A DNA stretch of 64,000 nt from Candidatus Methylobacter oryzae. GTDB taxonomy: Bacteria > Pseudomonadota > Gammaproteobacteria > Methylococcales > Methylomonadaceae. This document shows positions 34,749 to 42,763 of the stretch, in pieces. The DNA lies in contig NZ_RYFG02000114.1 of NCBI RefSeq assembly GCF_003994235.2, positions 35,592 to 99,591 on the forward strand, read 5' to 3'. The notes below the pieces were generated by a model. It was not told the origin of the DNA. It worked only from the letters and a program-made list of their open reading frames with translations, and did not search any database. The translations under genes were made by a program, and so were the position numbers. Within the stretch, counting starts at the first letter, position 1, and each line of letters starts with the position of its first letter.

Positions 34749-34872
34749 TTAGTAGCAGGAGCAGATTGGTTTGAATTTGTATCGTCCGAATTTTTCTTAA
34801 GTTTATTTTCAATCAAATTCATTCGGGTTATGCTCTGCGCCAATGTCGATGGGATTGAAAACTAAATAAACT

Positions 34873-34916
34873 TATAACTGTAAGCATAAACTTACAGTTA
34901 TAGGTAATAATACCTA
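34873..34916. promoter_or_regulatory. Strong palindrome pair upstream of the LuxR-type gene
   Basis: TATAACTGTAAG-CATAAA-CTTACAGTTATA (34873-34902), 12-base perfect arms, is followed at once by TAGGTA-ATAA-TACCTA (34901-34916). The core AACTGTAAG/CTTACAGTT is similar in form to lux-box dyads. It may be an operator for the LuxR-type regulator about 300 bp away, or a hairpin. Confidence 0.45.
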
Positions 34917-34942
34917 GTTCCACCCAACCGGTAAAATGCTTA

Positions 34943-35290
34943 TTGTTAATATTTGACTTTCGCAACCCTAGCCAAAGCGGTGCTTTGGGCGACTTGATGC
35001 GTAGCATCGGCGTCAATCGGCTGCACAGTAATGTACAGGACCATTACCCGATGGATAACCGGATCTATCGCAACGCCGCCGACGGCAAGACCAAAAACGA
35101 CCATTTCAAGGACATGCCGGTCAACGCCGTTGCCGACAAAGCCTTTAAAGCGAAGACAGTGTTGTTCAGCAGCTGGTATGCCTCTTGGGAAAACCTGAAG
35201 CTGGCTCATTCGCTCAAGCAAACCTTTTACACGCCCCTAAAAAGCAACCGCTTGGTCTGCCTCAATAAATCGGAACCGTTTCCCTTTTAG
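34943..35290 (+). pseudogene. Transposase remnant (IS701/IS4-like)
   Basis: An open stretch of 115 codons whose middle part matches IS701-like DDE transposases: NVQDHYPMDNRIYRN, DGKTKNDHFKDM, VLFSSWYASWENLK and FYTPLKSNRLV. Both the N-terminal half of the enzyme and the C-terminal catalytic part are missing, and the frame stops at once after NKSEPFPF. No terminal inverted repeats or target duplication could be found, so this is a decayed fragment and not an active element. Confidence 0.75.
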
Positions 35291-35344
35291 ACCGTCGGCT
35301 ATATGCAGCACGGTCGCTCCAGGTTCTTAAGCCTTAACAGGTCA

Positions 35345-35371
35345 TTGGCAACAACCAAATACCGCTATAAT
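35345..35371 (+). promoter_or_regulatory. Candidate sigma-70 promoter of the Uma2 gene
   Basis: TTGGCA at 35345-35350 and TATAAT at 35366-35371, spacing 15, slightly short. It lies 31 bp before the chosen ATG at 35403. Confidence 0.45.
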
Positions 35372-35402
35372 GAAAATACGACAACTATTTGGGAGAAACG
35401 AC

Positions 35403-36008
35403 ATGTTAGCCGTAAAAGATACCGGACTCATCAGCCCGGAAGACTATTTGAAAGGCGAACCGCTTAGCGAAGTCAAGCATGAATTGATCGATGGCCATGT
35501 TTATGCGATGGCCGGAGCCAGCGCCAATCACGAAAGAATATCGGTGAATGTTTTAAGAAAATTTGGTAATCATTTAGAAAACACGCCTTGCGAACCTTTC
35601 GGTTCGGACATGAAGGTCAGGGTCGGTTCGAACTTCTTTTATCCCGATGCGACTGTCGATTGCCATTTCGACGATTCGGAACCCTATTTCACCGAGACCC
35701 CTATCATTATTGTCGAGGTCTTATCGAGATCGACGCGCAGAACGGACGAAACCGTCAAGCTGATGTCCTATATCAATATTCCCACTCTGCAAGAATATGT
35801 GCTGATCCAACAGGATTTCGCGGATATTCAAGTCATACGCAGAAGCGAGGGCTGGTTGCCGAAGCATTATTTTCTCGGCGATGAAATTACTTTCGAATCG
35901 ATTGGCTTAACCTTGCCTGTCGAGGACATTTATTACCGGGTACAAAACGACGATGTGGTTGAATTTCTCAACAATAAAGCCGAAGCCGGGGAACAGGCGC
36001 CTGAATAG
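35403..36008 (+). CDS. Uma2-family (DUF820) putative PD-(D/E)XK endonuclease
   Basis: A 201-residue protein starting MLAVKDTGL (ATG 35403 with GGGAGAA upstream). It has the Uma2 pattern: SPEDYLKGEPLSEVKHELIDGHVYAMAGAS, ISVNVLRKFGNHL, YPDATVDCHFDD (acidic catalytic Asp) and IIVEVLSRSTRRTDETVKL (the ExK-like part). The fold is of the restriction-endonuclease type, but a biological role of Uma2 proteins is not established; they are abundant in cyanobacteria and some methanotrophs. It is next to a transposase remnant. Confidence 0.88.
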   Translation: MLAVKDTGLISPEDYLKGEPLSEVKHELIDGHVYAMAGASANHERISVNVLRKFGNHLENTPCEPFGSDMKVRVGSNFFYPDATVDCHFDDSEPYFTETPIIIVEVLSRSTRRTDETVKLMSYINIPTLQEYVLIQQDFADIQVIRRSEGWLPKHYFLGDEITFESIGLTLPVEDIYYRVQNDDVVEFLNNKAEAGEQAPE

Positions 36009-36102
36009 TCGCTATACGTTAACGCCAGTCATAGATTGTAAAGTTTCAAAGAGAAAACAATCGATCAACCCGCAACATGGTCAGCGATAGTTTAGTTGTG
36101 TG

Positions 36103-36108
36103 TATAAT
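36103..36108 (+). promoter_or_regulatory. TATAAT element upstream of the sensor-kinase operon
   Basis: A perfect -10 hexamer within GTGTGTATAATAG. The -35 region is weak (GTCAGC at 17 bp). The implied leader before ATG 36254 would be about 140 bases. Confidence 0.4.
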
Positions 36109-36253
36109 AGCCGCCGTTGAGTCAGGCTTGCCGGCAAATGTATCGTAGCTGTAATCGGGTTTTATAATGCCCGAAGCGGCTCCCGTTGCGGCGCGGCATC
36201 ATGGATGGGTTATTGGCGAAAGGACCACTTTTAACAATTACACACGGAGATCC

Positions 36254-37819
36254 ATGAAGGAGCCTATCCCCAATTCTGTTCCGGGTATTTCCGGAAAACC
36301 GGATTTATCGAAGCTTTGGTCAAAACCGGCAGAACGCTTGTTTGCGCTATGCGACCGGATAAAATTCAAAAATATTCTTTCGTTAAAATCGCTTATCGCT
36401 CTTGGTTTTGTGATTGCGGTTATTCCGCTTTTTTTAGCCGTGATGTATGCGGCTTTCGGCATGCGCGAAACCTCGGCATTGGGCAGAACCATCAATTCCG
36501 AAGTTTTTGAACAAACCAAGGCGATACGCCTGGTTTTGCAAAAAACCGGCGATATTGAACGCAAAGCCAGGCTGTTTGTTTTACTGTCCGATCCGGCCGT
36601 GCGCCAACCTTATGAGCAACAATCCTATGAAAGCACCCGCGCATCGTTCAAGCAAGCGTTGAACGCCCTTCTAAAGCTGCATATCGACAACAAAATCGCT
36701 TTGCTGGTCAACGAGCTGTCGGAGAAAGAGGAGCTGATTTACCAGCAGATCATCGGCTCGGCCGGCGAGAATAACCTGAAGTTGCCGGTCGACGAAGCGT
36801 TTCAGGGCTTGCGCGAATCCTCCTCCAGCCTGTCGCGCGAATTCGAGAGCTACGTCGATCATGAATTCAACGAATTGCGCAATCAGTCCGAGTCGCTTGA
36901 ACAAGGGTTGTTGATCAAAGGCGGAGCGCTGTTAGTTATTTCGTTTATTTTTATCGCGGTATTGCTGGCGATACTTTCGCGCTCGATGCGCCAGTTGGAC
37001 GCCGGCATCCGCCGTCTGGGCTCGGGCGAACTCGACGAAGCAATCGATATTACCGGCCCTTCGGACCTGCGCTACCTGGGCAACCGTCTCGAATGGCTGC
37101 GTACGCATTTGATGGAGCTGGAAGTTTCGAAGCAGCAGTTCATGCTTAACGTGGCCCGCGAAATCGACCTGCCGTTGGCAAGCATCCGCGAAGGCGCCGA
37201 ACTTCTCGCCGTCGTGCCGGATCAGCAATCAAGCGATACACGGCACGACATCGCCAAACAGTTATGCAGTAATGTCGACAAGCTGAAAACCGTGTCCGAG
37301 GAATTGCTTCGTTACAGCCAGATCAACTCGAAACAGGAAGCTAACCGCAAGCAAACCGTCAATATGAAATCCTTGCTGGAAGCGGTCATTGAGGATTTTC
37401 AAGTCCATCTGCAAAGCAAGTCGATCAGTGTAAAAAAACTGGTCAGGCCGGTTGAGATTTCCGGCGTCCAAGACCAGCTACGCAGCATTATCGAGCAGTT
37501 GATGTCGAACGCGGTCAAATATTCGCCGACCGGCGGCGAAATACGGATCATGCTTCGCGATTCGGGCGCGCAATTGGAACTGGAAGTCGAAGACGAAGGT
37601 CCCGGCATTGAACCCGATGAACGCTTGCATGTGTTCGAGCCCTTTTTCCGCGGCAAGATTGCCGAATCCGAAGATGCTATCGAAGGCCCGGGCCTGGGGC
37701 TTGCGATTGTCAAGGAATATGTCGTCAACCATCAAGGCAAGGTCGATATTATCGACTCAAGGCAAGATCAACACGGAGCCCGCGTCCGCGTTCAGATTCC
37801 GCTAAGCGGGAAGGCTTAA
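36254..37819 (+). CDS. GlrK/QseE-like sensor kinase lacking the phospho-accepting histidine
   Basis: A 521-residue inner-membrane protein starting at ATG 36254 behind GGAG. Helices near 46-69 and 225-245 enclose a sensor domain of about 155 residues, followed by HAMP. In the dimerisation helix the H-box reads NVAREIDLPLASIREGAELL: Arg302 (codon CGC at 37157-37159) stands where the family has His in SHELKTPL. The ATPase motifs are intact: N-box EQLMSNAVKYS near 415, DEGPGIEPDE near 447, GLGLAIV near 481. The next gene encodes a QseG-like lipoprotein. It may be a pseudo-kinase that regulates the second kinase in trans, or may phosphorylate a partner's His. Confidence 0.85.
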   Translation: MKEPIPNSVPGISGKPDLSKLWSKPAERLFALCDRIKFKNILSLKSLIALGFVIAVIPLFLAVMYAAFGMRETSALGRTINSEVFEQTKAIRLVLQKTGDIERKARLFVLLSDPAVRQPYEQQSYESTRASFKQALNALLKLHIDNKIALLVNELSEKEELIYQQIIGSAGENNLKLPVDEAFQGLRESSSSLSREFESYVDHEFNELRNQSESLEQGLLIKGGALLVISFIFIAVLLAILSRSMRQLDAGIRRLGSGELDEAIDITGPSDLRYLGNRLEWLRTHLMELEVSKQQFMLNVAREIDLPLASIREGAELLAVVPDQQSSDTRHDIAKQLCSNVDKLKTVSEELLRYSQINSKQEANRKQTVNMKSLLEAVIEDFQVHLQSKSISVKKLVRPVEISGVQDQLRSIIEQLMSNAVKYSPTGGEIRIMLRDSGAQLELEVEDEGPGIEPDERLHVFEPFFRGKIAESEDAIEGPGLGLAIVKEYVVNHQGKVDIIDSRQDQHGARVRVQIPLSGKA

Positions 37820-37869
37820 AATTAGGGGTCAGTGCGTAAAAAAGTACTGTCGTTTCCACGTAGCGTGTC

Positions 37870-38025
37870 GTCACTAGTTCTCGCTCCCACGCGCTGCGTG
37901 GGAATGCGATATAGGACGCGCTGCGTCCTATTAAGATAGCCTGCATATCGACGCATTGCTCCCGGCTCGCGGCGCAGCGCGCCTTGACTGCATTCCCACG
38001 CAGCGTATGGGAACGAGACATTTGA
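37870..38025. repeat. CCCACGCGCTGCGTGGGAA-type repeat pair (gap 37820-38076)
   Basis: TCTCGCTCCCACGCGCTGCG and TGGGAATGCGAT on the left and GCATTCCCACGCAGCGTATG with GGAACGAGAC on the right form an inverted pair around about 90 bp including AGGACGCGCTGCGTCCT. Partial copies occur at 52044-52066 and 57767-57798. It lies between the first kinase gene and the lipoprotein gene. Confidence 0.8.
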
Positions 38026-38076
38026 TTCTTATCTGTACGCTATTAATTACACTCAAAACATAAAACCAATAAACCT

Positions 38077-38652
38077 ATGCTGTCATTTTTTTCTATTCGC
38101 AATACCGGCTTGATGCTTGGCGTCTTGCTGTTAACAGGATGCGCCGAGTTCAACTCCGGTTGGAACGGCTACTCATCCACTTATAACGATCCCTATGCGC
38201 AATCGGATTTTGACGAACTGCTGGCTTTCGGGGCCAATATGTCCAGAATATCGCCGTCAGCGCGCACCGATGTCTGCCGTACTTTATTGAAACGGCAAAA
38301 AAGCCCTCCGGGCCCAGGCATACACCTGCACTTGATGGTAGGCCGCCTGCTGTCCGATAGCTGCGGCGACATCCCCAGAATCCTCGATGGCGTCAGTTCC
38401 ATCCCGCCGGTGAACCTGTCCGATGAACGGATGCAACGGCTGGTCGCGATTCATGCCGAAGCGTTAAAACGCCTGCAAAACGTGTCGAGAAAAGTTGGCT
38501 CGCTGGAGCACAAACAAAAATCGGTCCAGTCGGTGCTGGAATCGAAAGATACCGGCGGCTCGAAAAAGGATGAAACCCGCCTGCTGCGGGAAAAACTGGA
38601 AGCGATCCGCTCAATGGAAAAACACCTGGACGAAAGCGGCGACGCAAACTAA
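38077..38652 (+). CDS. QseG-like lipoprotein
   Basis: A 191-residue lipoprotein (LGVLLLTGCAEF, Cys22) with a compact helical middle (DFDELLAFGANMSRISPSARTDVCRTLLKRQK) and a C-terminal coiled coil of about 70 residues rich in Lys/Glu. Size, lipobox and position between two sensor kinases match the QseG partner of QseE/GlrK systems, which links the sensor to the envelope. It could thus present an envelope signal to one or both kinases. Sequence similarity to QseG is judged from layout only. Confidence 0.65.
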   Translation: MLSFFSIRNTGLMLGVLLLTGCAEFNSGWNGYSSTYNDPYAQSDFDELLAFGANMSRISPSARTDVCRTLLKRQKSPPGPGIHLHLMVGRLLSDSCGDIPRILDGVSSIPPVNLSDERMQRLVAIHAEALKRLQNVSRKVGSLEHKQKSVQSVLESKDTGGSKKDETRLLREKLEAIRSMEKHLDESGDAN

Positions 38653-38658
38653 GCCTGC

Positions 38659-40233
38659 ATGTTCCGTTTCCGCTTGGCGATCGTGATCGTCGTATCGTTT
38701 TGCTTTGTGCTGTTTTTAGGCATCGCGCTGTATTGGGGCGCGAACCAGGTGGCAGGGCATTTTCAGCGCAGCCAAATGGCGTACGACGCTTTCGACCATT
38801 ATGAAAAGTTATCCCAGGAAGCTTATCGCCACTTCAAACAGCGGATGGATAGACAAATCACGGACAGCCCGGCCGCGGATACCGGCGTCGAATCGTCCAA
38901 ACAGCGTCTTTACGAGGCGATGCAGGAACTGAGGAACACCGCTGTCGCGGAAAGTCACGGCGAAGATCGCCAGGATAAGTCCGCCGAGCTGGAACGAGTC
39001 GCGCATTTCACCGCCTTCCTGGATGCCGGCGAATACCGCTTCGATGAAGTCGAACGTCTACGTCAGCAGGGTAAAAACGAATTGGCCGTGAAAGCGTTGT
39101 CAAAATTCTCCGAAGAAGAAATCGACGGAAAATTCCAGCCGCTGATCGATGCGGCGATCGATGCGGAACGGGAAAAAGCCGGCAAAGCCAAGCAGGAAAT
39201 GGAGGATTTGGTCGCGCAGTCGCGCTGGGTCGCGATCCTGGCTTCGTTGATCGCGGCGATATTCAGCCTGTTATCCGGCGCATTGCTGTTTCGCGGCGTC
39301 AAAAAACCGATTGAAGCGTTGATGAAAGGCACCGATGAAATCGCCTCCGGCAACCTGGATTACCGTATTGCGCTGGATACCGGCGATGAATTCGGCTATC
39401 TCGCCAGCCATTTCAATCAAATGGCGCAGGAACTGGAGCTTCAGCAAAATAAACTGCGCGAAGGCCGCCTGGTGCTGGAGAAACGAGTCGCCGAACGCAC
39501 TGTCGAGCTGCATCAATTAAACGAAGAATTGAAACGCATGGACAACGAGCGCCGGGAGTTTCTGGCCGACATCAGCCACGAGCTGCGCACGCCGATTACC
39601 GTCATTCGCGGCGAGGCGGAAGTGACGTTGCGCGGCAAGGACCGGGAAACCGAAGAGTATAAGGATGCTTTGCACCGTATCGTCGAGCTGTCGATGCAGT
39701 TGGGAAAATACGTCAACGATTTATTGTTCCTGGCCCGGGCGGAAACCGCGAACCTCCAGTTCGAATGGGAGCGGCTGGATTTGGTCGAACTGCTGTCCGC
39801 GGCCGTCGAGAATTTTCAGGTCATGGCCGAGGAAGAATCGATGTCGGTCTCGCTGGATGCGCCTGAAGGGCCGGTCTGGGTGCGCGGCGACAAGCAACGG
39901 CTTCGGCAAGTGTTATTCATCCTCGGCGACAACGCCTGCCGATACTCGAATCCCGGCGGCCGTATTGCGGTCGCCTTGCAGGTGGACGGCGGCATCGCAA
40001 GCTTCAGCCTCAGCGATCAAGGCATCGGCATACCGGAGGAAGATTTGGAACGCATTTTCGACCGTCATTTCCGCAGCAAAAATGCGTTGGCCTCGCGGGA
40101 CGACGGCAAAGGCCTGGGCTTGCCGATGGCCAAATCTATCCTGAAAGCGCACGGCGGCAGCATCACCGCAGCCAGCAGTGAAAATTCGGGTTCGACGTTT
40201 ACGGTCGTGCTGCCGCTGGTTTCGCCGGATTAA
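38659..40233 (+). CDS. Sensor histidine kinase, complete (BaeS-like)
   Basis: A 524-residue protein beginning 6 bp after the lipoprotein gene. Transmembrane helices lie near 5-27 and 190-212 with a helical periplasmic domain between; HAMP follows (near 213-265), then a short coiled coil, HisKA with His307 (FLADISHELRTPITVIRGEAE), and HATPase with DNACRYSNPGG near 424, DQGIGIPEED near 453 and GKGLGLPMAKSI near 484. All catalytic motifs are present. It is the likely partner of the OmpR-type regulator at 41087, from which it is separated by an inserted toxin-antitoxin pair. It could also act with the Arg-substituted kinase upstream. Confidence 0.93.
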   Translation: MFRFRLAIVIVVSFCFVLFLGIALYWGANQVAGHFQRSQMAYDAFDHYEKLSQEAYRHFKQRMDRQITDSPAADTGVESSKQRLYEAMQELRNTAVAESHGEDRQDKSAELERVAHFTAFLDAGEYRFDEVERLRQQGKNELAVKALSKFSEEEIDGKFQPLIDAAIDAEREKAGKAKQEMEDLVAQSRWVAILASLIAAIFSLLSGALLFRGVKKPIEALMKGTDEIASGNLDYRIALDTGDEFGYLASHFNQMAQELELQQNKLREGRLVLEKRVAERTVELHQLNEELKRMDNERREFLADISHELRTPITVIRGEAEVTLRGKDRETEEYKDALHRIVELSMQLGKYVNDLLFLARAETANLQFEWERLDLVELLSAAVENFQVMAEEESMSVSLDAPEGPVWVRGDKQRLRQVLFILGDNACRYSNPGGRIAVALQVDGGIASFSLSDQGIGIPEEDLERIFDRHFRSKNALASRDDGKGLGLPMAKSILKAHGGSITAASSENSGSTFTVVLPLVSPD

Positions 40234-40348
40234 ACTCCCCTACTGGTTCGGGATAAAAGCTCTTTACTAGCCAAAGCGGAGCGGTAAATATTCATGCTTG
40301 ATTTGCGCAGTTAGCCAGACTAGACTAAAAATTTTCATGGAGAAGGCA

Positions 40349-40597
40349 ATGCAAACTGTCAATATGTTACAAGCCAAGTCCTCTTTGTCTCGCTTAGTAG
40401 AGGCCATTGAGCAAGGGCAAGAACGTGAAATCGTGATTGCCCGGAATGGCCGCCCGGTTGCCAAATTGGTCCCGCTGGAGACTGCATCAACCGGACAGCG
40501 GATTGGCGTCGCGAAAGGCTTGTTCGTGGTGCCGGACAACATCGATACGCATAACGACGAAGTGGCTCGGTTATTTATCGGCGAGGCCTCGTCTTGA
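40349..40597 (+). CDS. Phd/YefM-family antitoxin
   Basis: An 82-residue protein from ATG 40349 (MQTVNMLQAKSSLSRLVEAI) with GGAG upstream; an ATG 12 bp before is also possible. The N-terminus followed by EIVIARNGRPVAKLVPLE is the usual Phd DNA-binding fold; the C-terminus (LFVVPDNIDTHNDEVARLF) is the toxin-wrapping tail seen in partners of PIN toxins. It overlaps the toxin gene by four bases. Confidence 0.9.
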   Translation: MQTVNMLQAKSSLSRLVEAIEQGQEREIVIARNGRPVAKLVPLETASTGQRIGVAKGLFVVPDNIDTHNDEVARLFIGEASS

Positions 40598-40980
40598 ATC
40601 TGCTGCTGGATACTCATGTTGCGCTATGGGCCATTACGGATAACCCCAAACTGCCGCAAAGGGCGCGCGATTTAATTACGTCACGCAAAACGAACGTTTG
40701 GGTCAGTGCGGCGAATATCTGGGAAATTGCGATTAAGCATGCGCTAGGCCGAGGCGATATGCCGGTTTCCAGCCAAGACGCAATGCGCTATTTTCAGGAA
40801 TCCGGCTATCGCTTCCTCGCCGTTGAGGCGGAACATGCGATTGCGGTCGAAGAGCTGGCTTCGCATCACCAAGATCCGTTTGACCGCATACTTGTGGCCC
40901 AAGCGCTTGTAGAGCCGATGCGCTTAATGACCCATGATCCCTTGGTAGCTCTTTATAGCGACACCATTATCAAGATTTAA
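40594..40980 (+). CDS. PIN-domain toxin (VapC-type ribonuclease)
   Basis: A 128-residue PIN-domain protein. It begins at a TTG codon that overlaps the antitoxin stop (TTGA). The four acidic active-site positions are visible: LLLDTHVALW (Asp6), NIWEIAIK (Glu near 43), HHQDPFDRILVAQAL (Asp near 90-93) and LMTHDPLV (Asp near 112). It would cleave RNA, often tRNA or rRNA, when released from the antitoxin. Its TAA stop lies at the edge of a dispersed hairpin repeat (TAAAGCTGAG). Confidence 0.9.
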   Translation: MNLLLDTHVALWAITDNPKLPQRARDLITSRKTNVWVSAANIWEIAIKHALGRGDMPVSSQDAMRYFQESGYRFLAVEAEHAIAVEELASHHQDPFDRILVAQALVEPMRLMTHDPLVALYSDTIIKI

Positions 40981-41034
40981 AGCTGAGTCGTGCGGCTCGT
41001 CCGCTCAACCCCTACTTGGGGATAAAGCTGAGTT
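40978..41034. repeat. Hairpin repeat directly at the toxin stop codon
   Basis: TAAAGCTGAGTCGTGCGGCTC and GATAAAGCTGAGTTGA are two partial copies of the TAAAGCTGAGTTGAGCGG family, with CCCCTACTTGGGG between. The first TAA is the toxin gene stop. Confidence 0.75.
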
Positions 41035-41086
41035 GATTTTAATATGCAAATAAAGTCCTCATCACTATAAATTAAATAAAAATCCA

Positions 41087-41788
41087 ATGAATACCGGTTA
41101 TATGAGAGTTCTGCTAGTAGAAGACGACGATCGCATTGTCGATTTTGTTCACCGGGGACTGAGGGCCGAAGGCTACACTGTCGAAGTGGCCCGTAGCGGC
41201 CAGCAGGCCGTGGCGCTGGGCAGTCAAGGCAAGTTTCAAGTCATGATCCTGGACCTTGGCTTGCCTGACATGAACGGCCGGGAGGTTTGCGAACGCTTGC
41301 GCAATACCGGCGTCGCCACCCCGATCCTGATGTTGACGGCCAGGGACACCGTGCAGGATAAAGTCACCGGCTTACGCTCAGGCGCCGACGACTATATGAC
41401 CAAGCCTTTCGCATTCGAAGAGCTGCTGGCCAGGATCGAGGTGCTGATGCGCCGCGGTAACGGCAAGATCAAACCTGAAAAAGAAAGCAAAGAACTGCGC
41501 ATAGCCGATTTGGTGTTGAACGGCGAAACCCACGAGGTCAAGCGCGGAGAAACATTGATCGACCTGACGCCGAAAGAGTTCTCCTTGCTCGAATGCTTTA
41601 TGCGCACGCCCGGCAAGGTGCTGAGCCGCACCCGGATACTAGAACAAGTATGGGGCTATAGCGCCGATCCGTTGACCAATGTCGTGGATGTTTATATCCG
41701 CCAGTTGAGACGGAAAATCGATGACGATTATGAGTTAAAACTGCTGAAAACCGTCCGTGGCTTCGGCTATAAAATGGATGTATCCTAA
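41087..41788 (+). CDS. OmpR-family response regulator
   Basis: A 233-residue regulator starting MNTGYMRVLLVEDDDR (the internal Met at 41102 is an equal candidate; neither has a strong ribosome site). Receiver domain with Asp56 (MILDLGLPDMNG), Thr/Lys of the switch (LTARD and DYMTKPF), then a winged-helix output domain from about 140 (LTPKEFSLLECFMRTPGKVLSR and TNVVDVYIRQLRRKID). It is the presumed target of the complete kinase encoded upstream. Its stop codon is part of a dispersed hairpin repeat. Confidence 0.92.
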   Translation: MNTGYMRVLLVEDDDRIVDFVHRGLRAEGYTVEVARSGQQAVALGSQGKFQVMILDLGLPDMNGREVCERLRNTGVATPILMLTARDTVQDKVTGLRSGADDYMTKPFAFEELLARIEVLMRRGNGKIKPEKESKELRIADLVLNGETHEVKRGETLIDLTPKEFSLLECFMRTPGKVLSRTRILEQVWGYSADPLTNVVDVYIRQLRRKIDDDYELKLLKTVRGFGYKMDVS

Positions 41789-41840
41789 AGCTGAGTTGAG
41801 CGGCTTACCCGCTCAAACGAAACTTATGGCCTTTGGCCAT
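41786..41840. repeat. Hairpin repeat at the response-regulator stop codon
   Basis: TAAAGCTGAGTTGAGCGGC and TTACCCGCTCAAACGAAACT run to TTATGGCCTTTGGCCATAA. The first TAA is the regulator's stop. The GAGCGG/CCGCTC hairpin and the second GGCCAAAGGCC palindrome may end transcription. Confidence 0.85.
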
Positions 41841-41845
41841 AAATT

Positions 41846-42223
41846 TTACAATCTCGACATCACATAAAAAACATGGCCGCCGATTTGCCTGACAATCTCA
41901 CCGGAATACCGCGGCTTGGTGCCGACATTCCAGCTGTCGGAGTTCCGTACGATGGATTCTTTACCATGCATAACGGATTTAGCTAATGCGGTGTAATGCG
42001 ATATCAAGCCGCGTGGCGGGGTTAACCGGGACACGCCGCTTAAGTTACAGATTGACTTGCCGGTACGCTTGGCCCGGTTGACTGTTGCCTGCCCTACCGC
42101 GACAGCGCCTTCTATGGATTCCCCCCTGGATTCCGCGAAAATAATGTTAGCTAGGCATCCCTCTTCACTGGGTGTAGCCGATACCGGAAACAAGAATGCT
42201 AGCGTTAGAATTAAGTTGGTCAT
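41846..42223 (-). CDS. SleB-like cell-wall hydrolase (Hydrolase_2 family), exported
   Basis: A 125-residue protein with a short signal peptide (MTNLILTLAFLFPVSA). The core CLANIIFAESRGESIEGAVAVGQATVNR is the SleB/CwlJ signature with the catalytic Glu (in FAESRGES), a lytic-transglycosylase-type fold. It would cleave peptidoglycan in the periplasm. It is shorter than spore SleB, as usual for proteobacterial relatives. It is convergent with the response-regulator gene. Confidence 0.85.
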   Translation of the reverse strand: MTNLILTLAFLFPVSATPSEEGCLANIIFAESRGESIEGAVAVGQATVNRAKRTGKSICNLSGVSRLTPPRGLISHYTALAKSVMHGKESIVRNSDSWNVGTKPRYSGEIVRQIGGHVFYVMSRL

Positions 42224-42474
42224 CGTGCAATTCCTCTGGGTTAGCTTTGGTTAATCACATGCCAATTTCATTACTATCTATTTCGTTCAGGCATTTTTGG
42301 TCTAAAGTTGGATGCTAGACTTTTTATCGTAATCAAGGAATAAGTGCGAATGCGTAGACCTTTGCCCTGCTCTTTTCACTCCCATCTTAACGAGAAAACG
42401 TACAATTTATACATAAGCTTTCAACGTAAGCCGAGACACATACGCAAAGACTAACATTTTTGCAGAATGAACAG

Positions 42475-42602
42475 GGAACACGGATGACACGGATATGACG
42501 GATTTACACAGATTTTCTCGTTATTATTCAATAGGTTATTTTTAAGCACAGAGCTTCCGCTTTATCCGTGTCGATCAGTCGAATCCGTGTCATCCGTGTG
42601 CC
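42475..42602. repeat. CACGGAT-family inverted repeat (gap 42224-42763)
   Basis: Left arm AACACGGATGACACGGATAT, right arm AATCCGTGTCATCCGTGTG, separated by about 80 bp. The rest of the 540-bp gap is AT-rich; nothing else was identified. Confidence 0.85.
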
Positions 42603-42763
42603 ATTTTTTAACGCTCCCGGCTTAAATGGATAACCTAATAAATAGCCAACACATTGTTATTATCAGGCTTTATCAACTTTCTAAAATTAAACGTTTTTTG
42701 AATAAGACGGGAGTAGGTTGATCGACTATATAACCGCTGCTTTTTGAGATTCTAAAACCAGTG

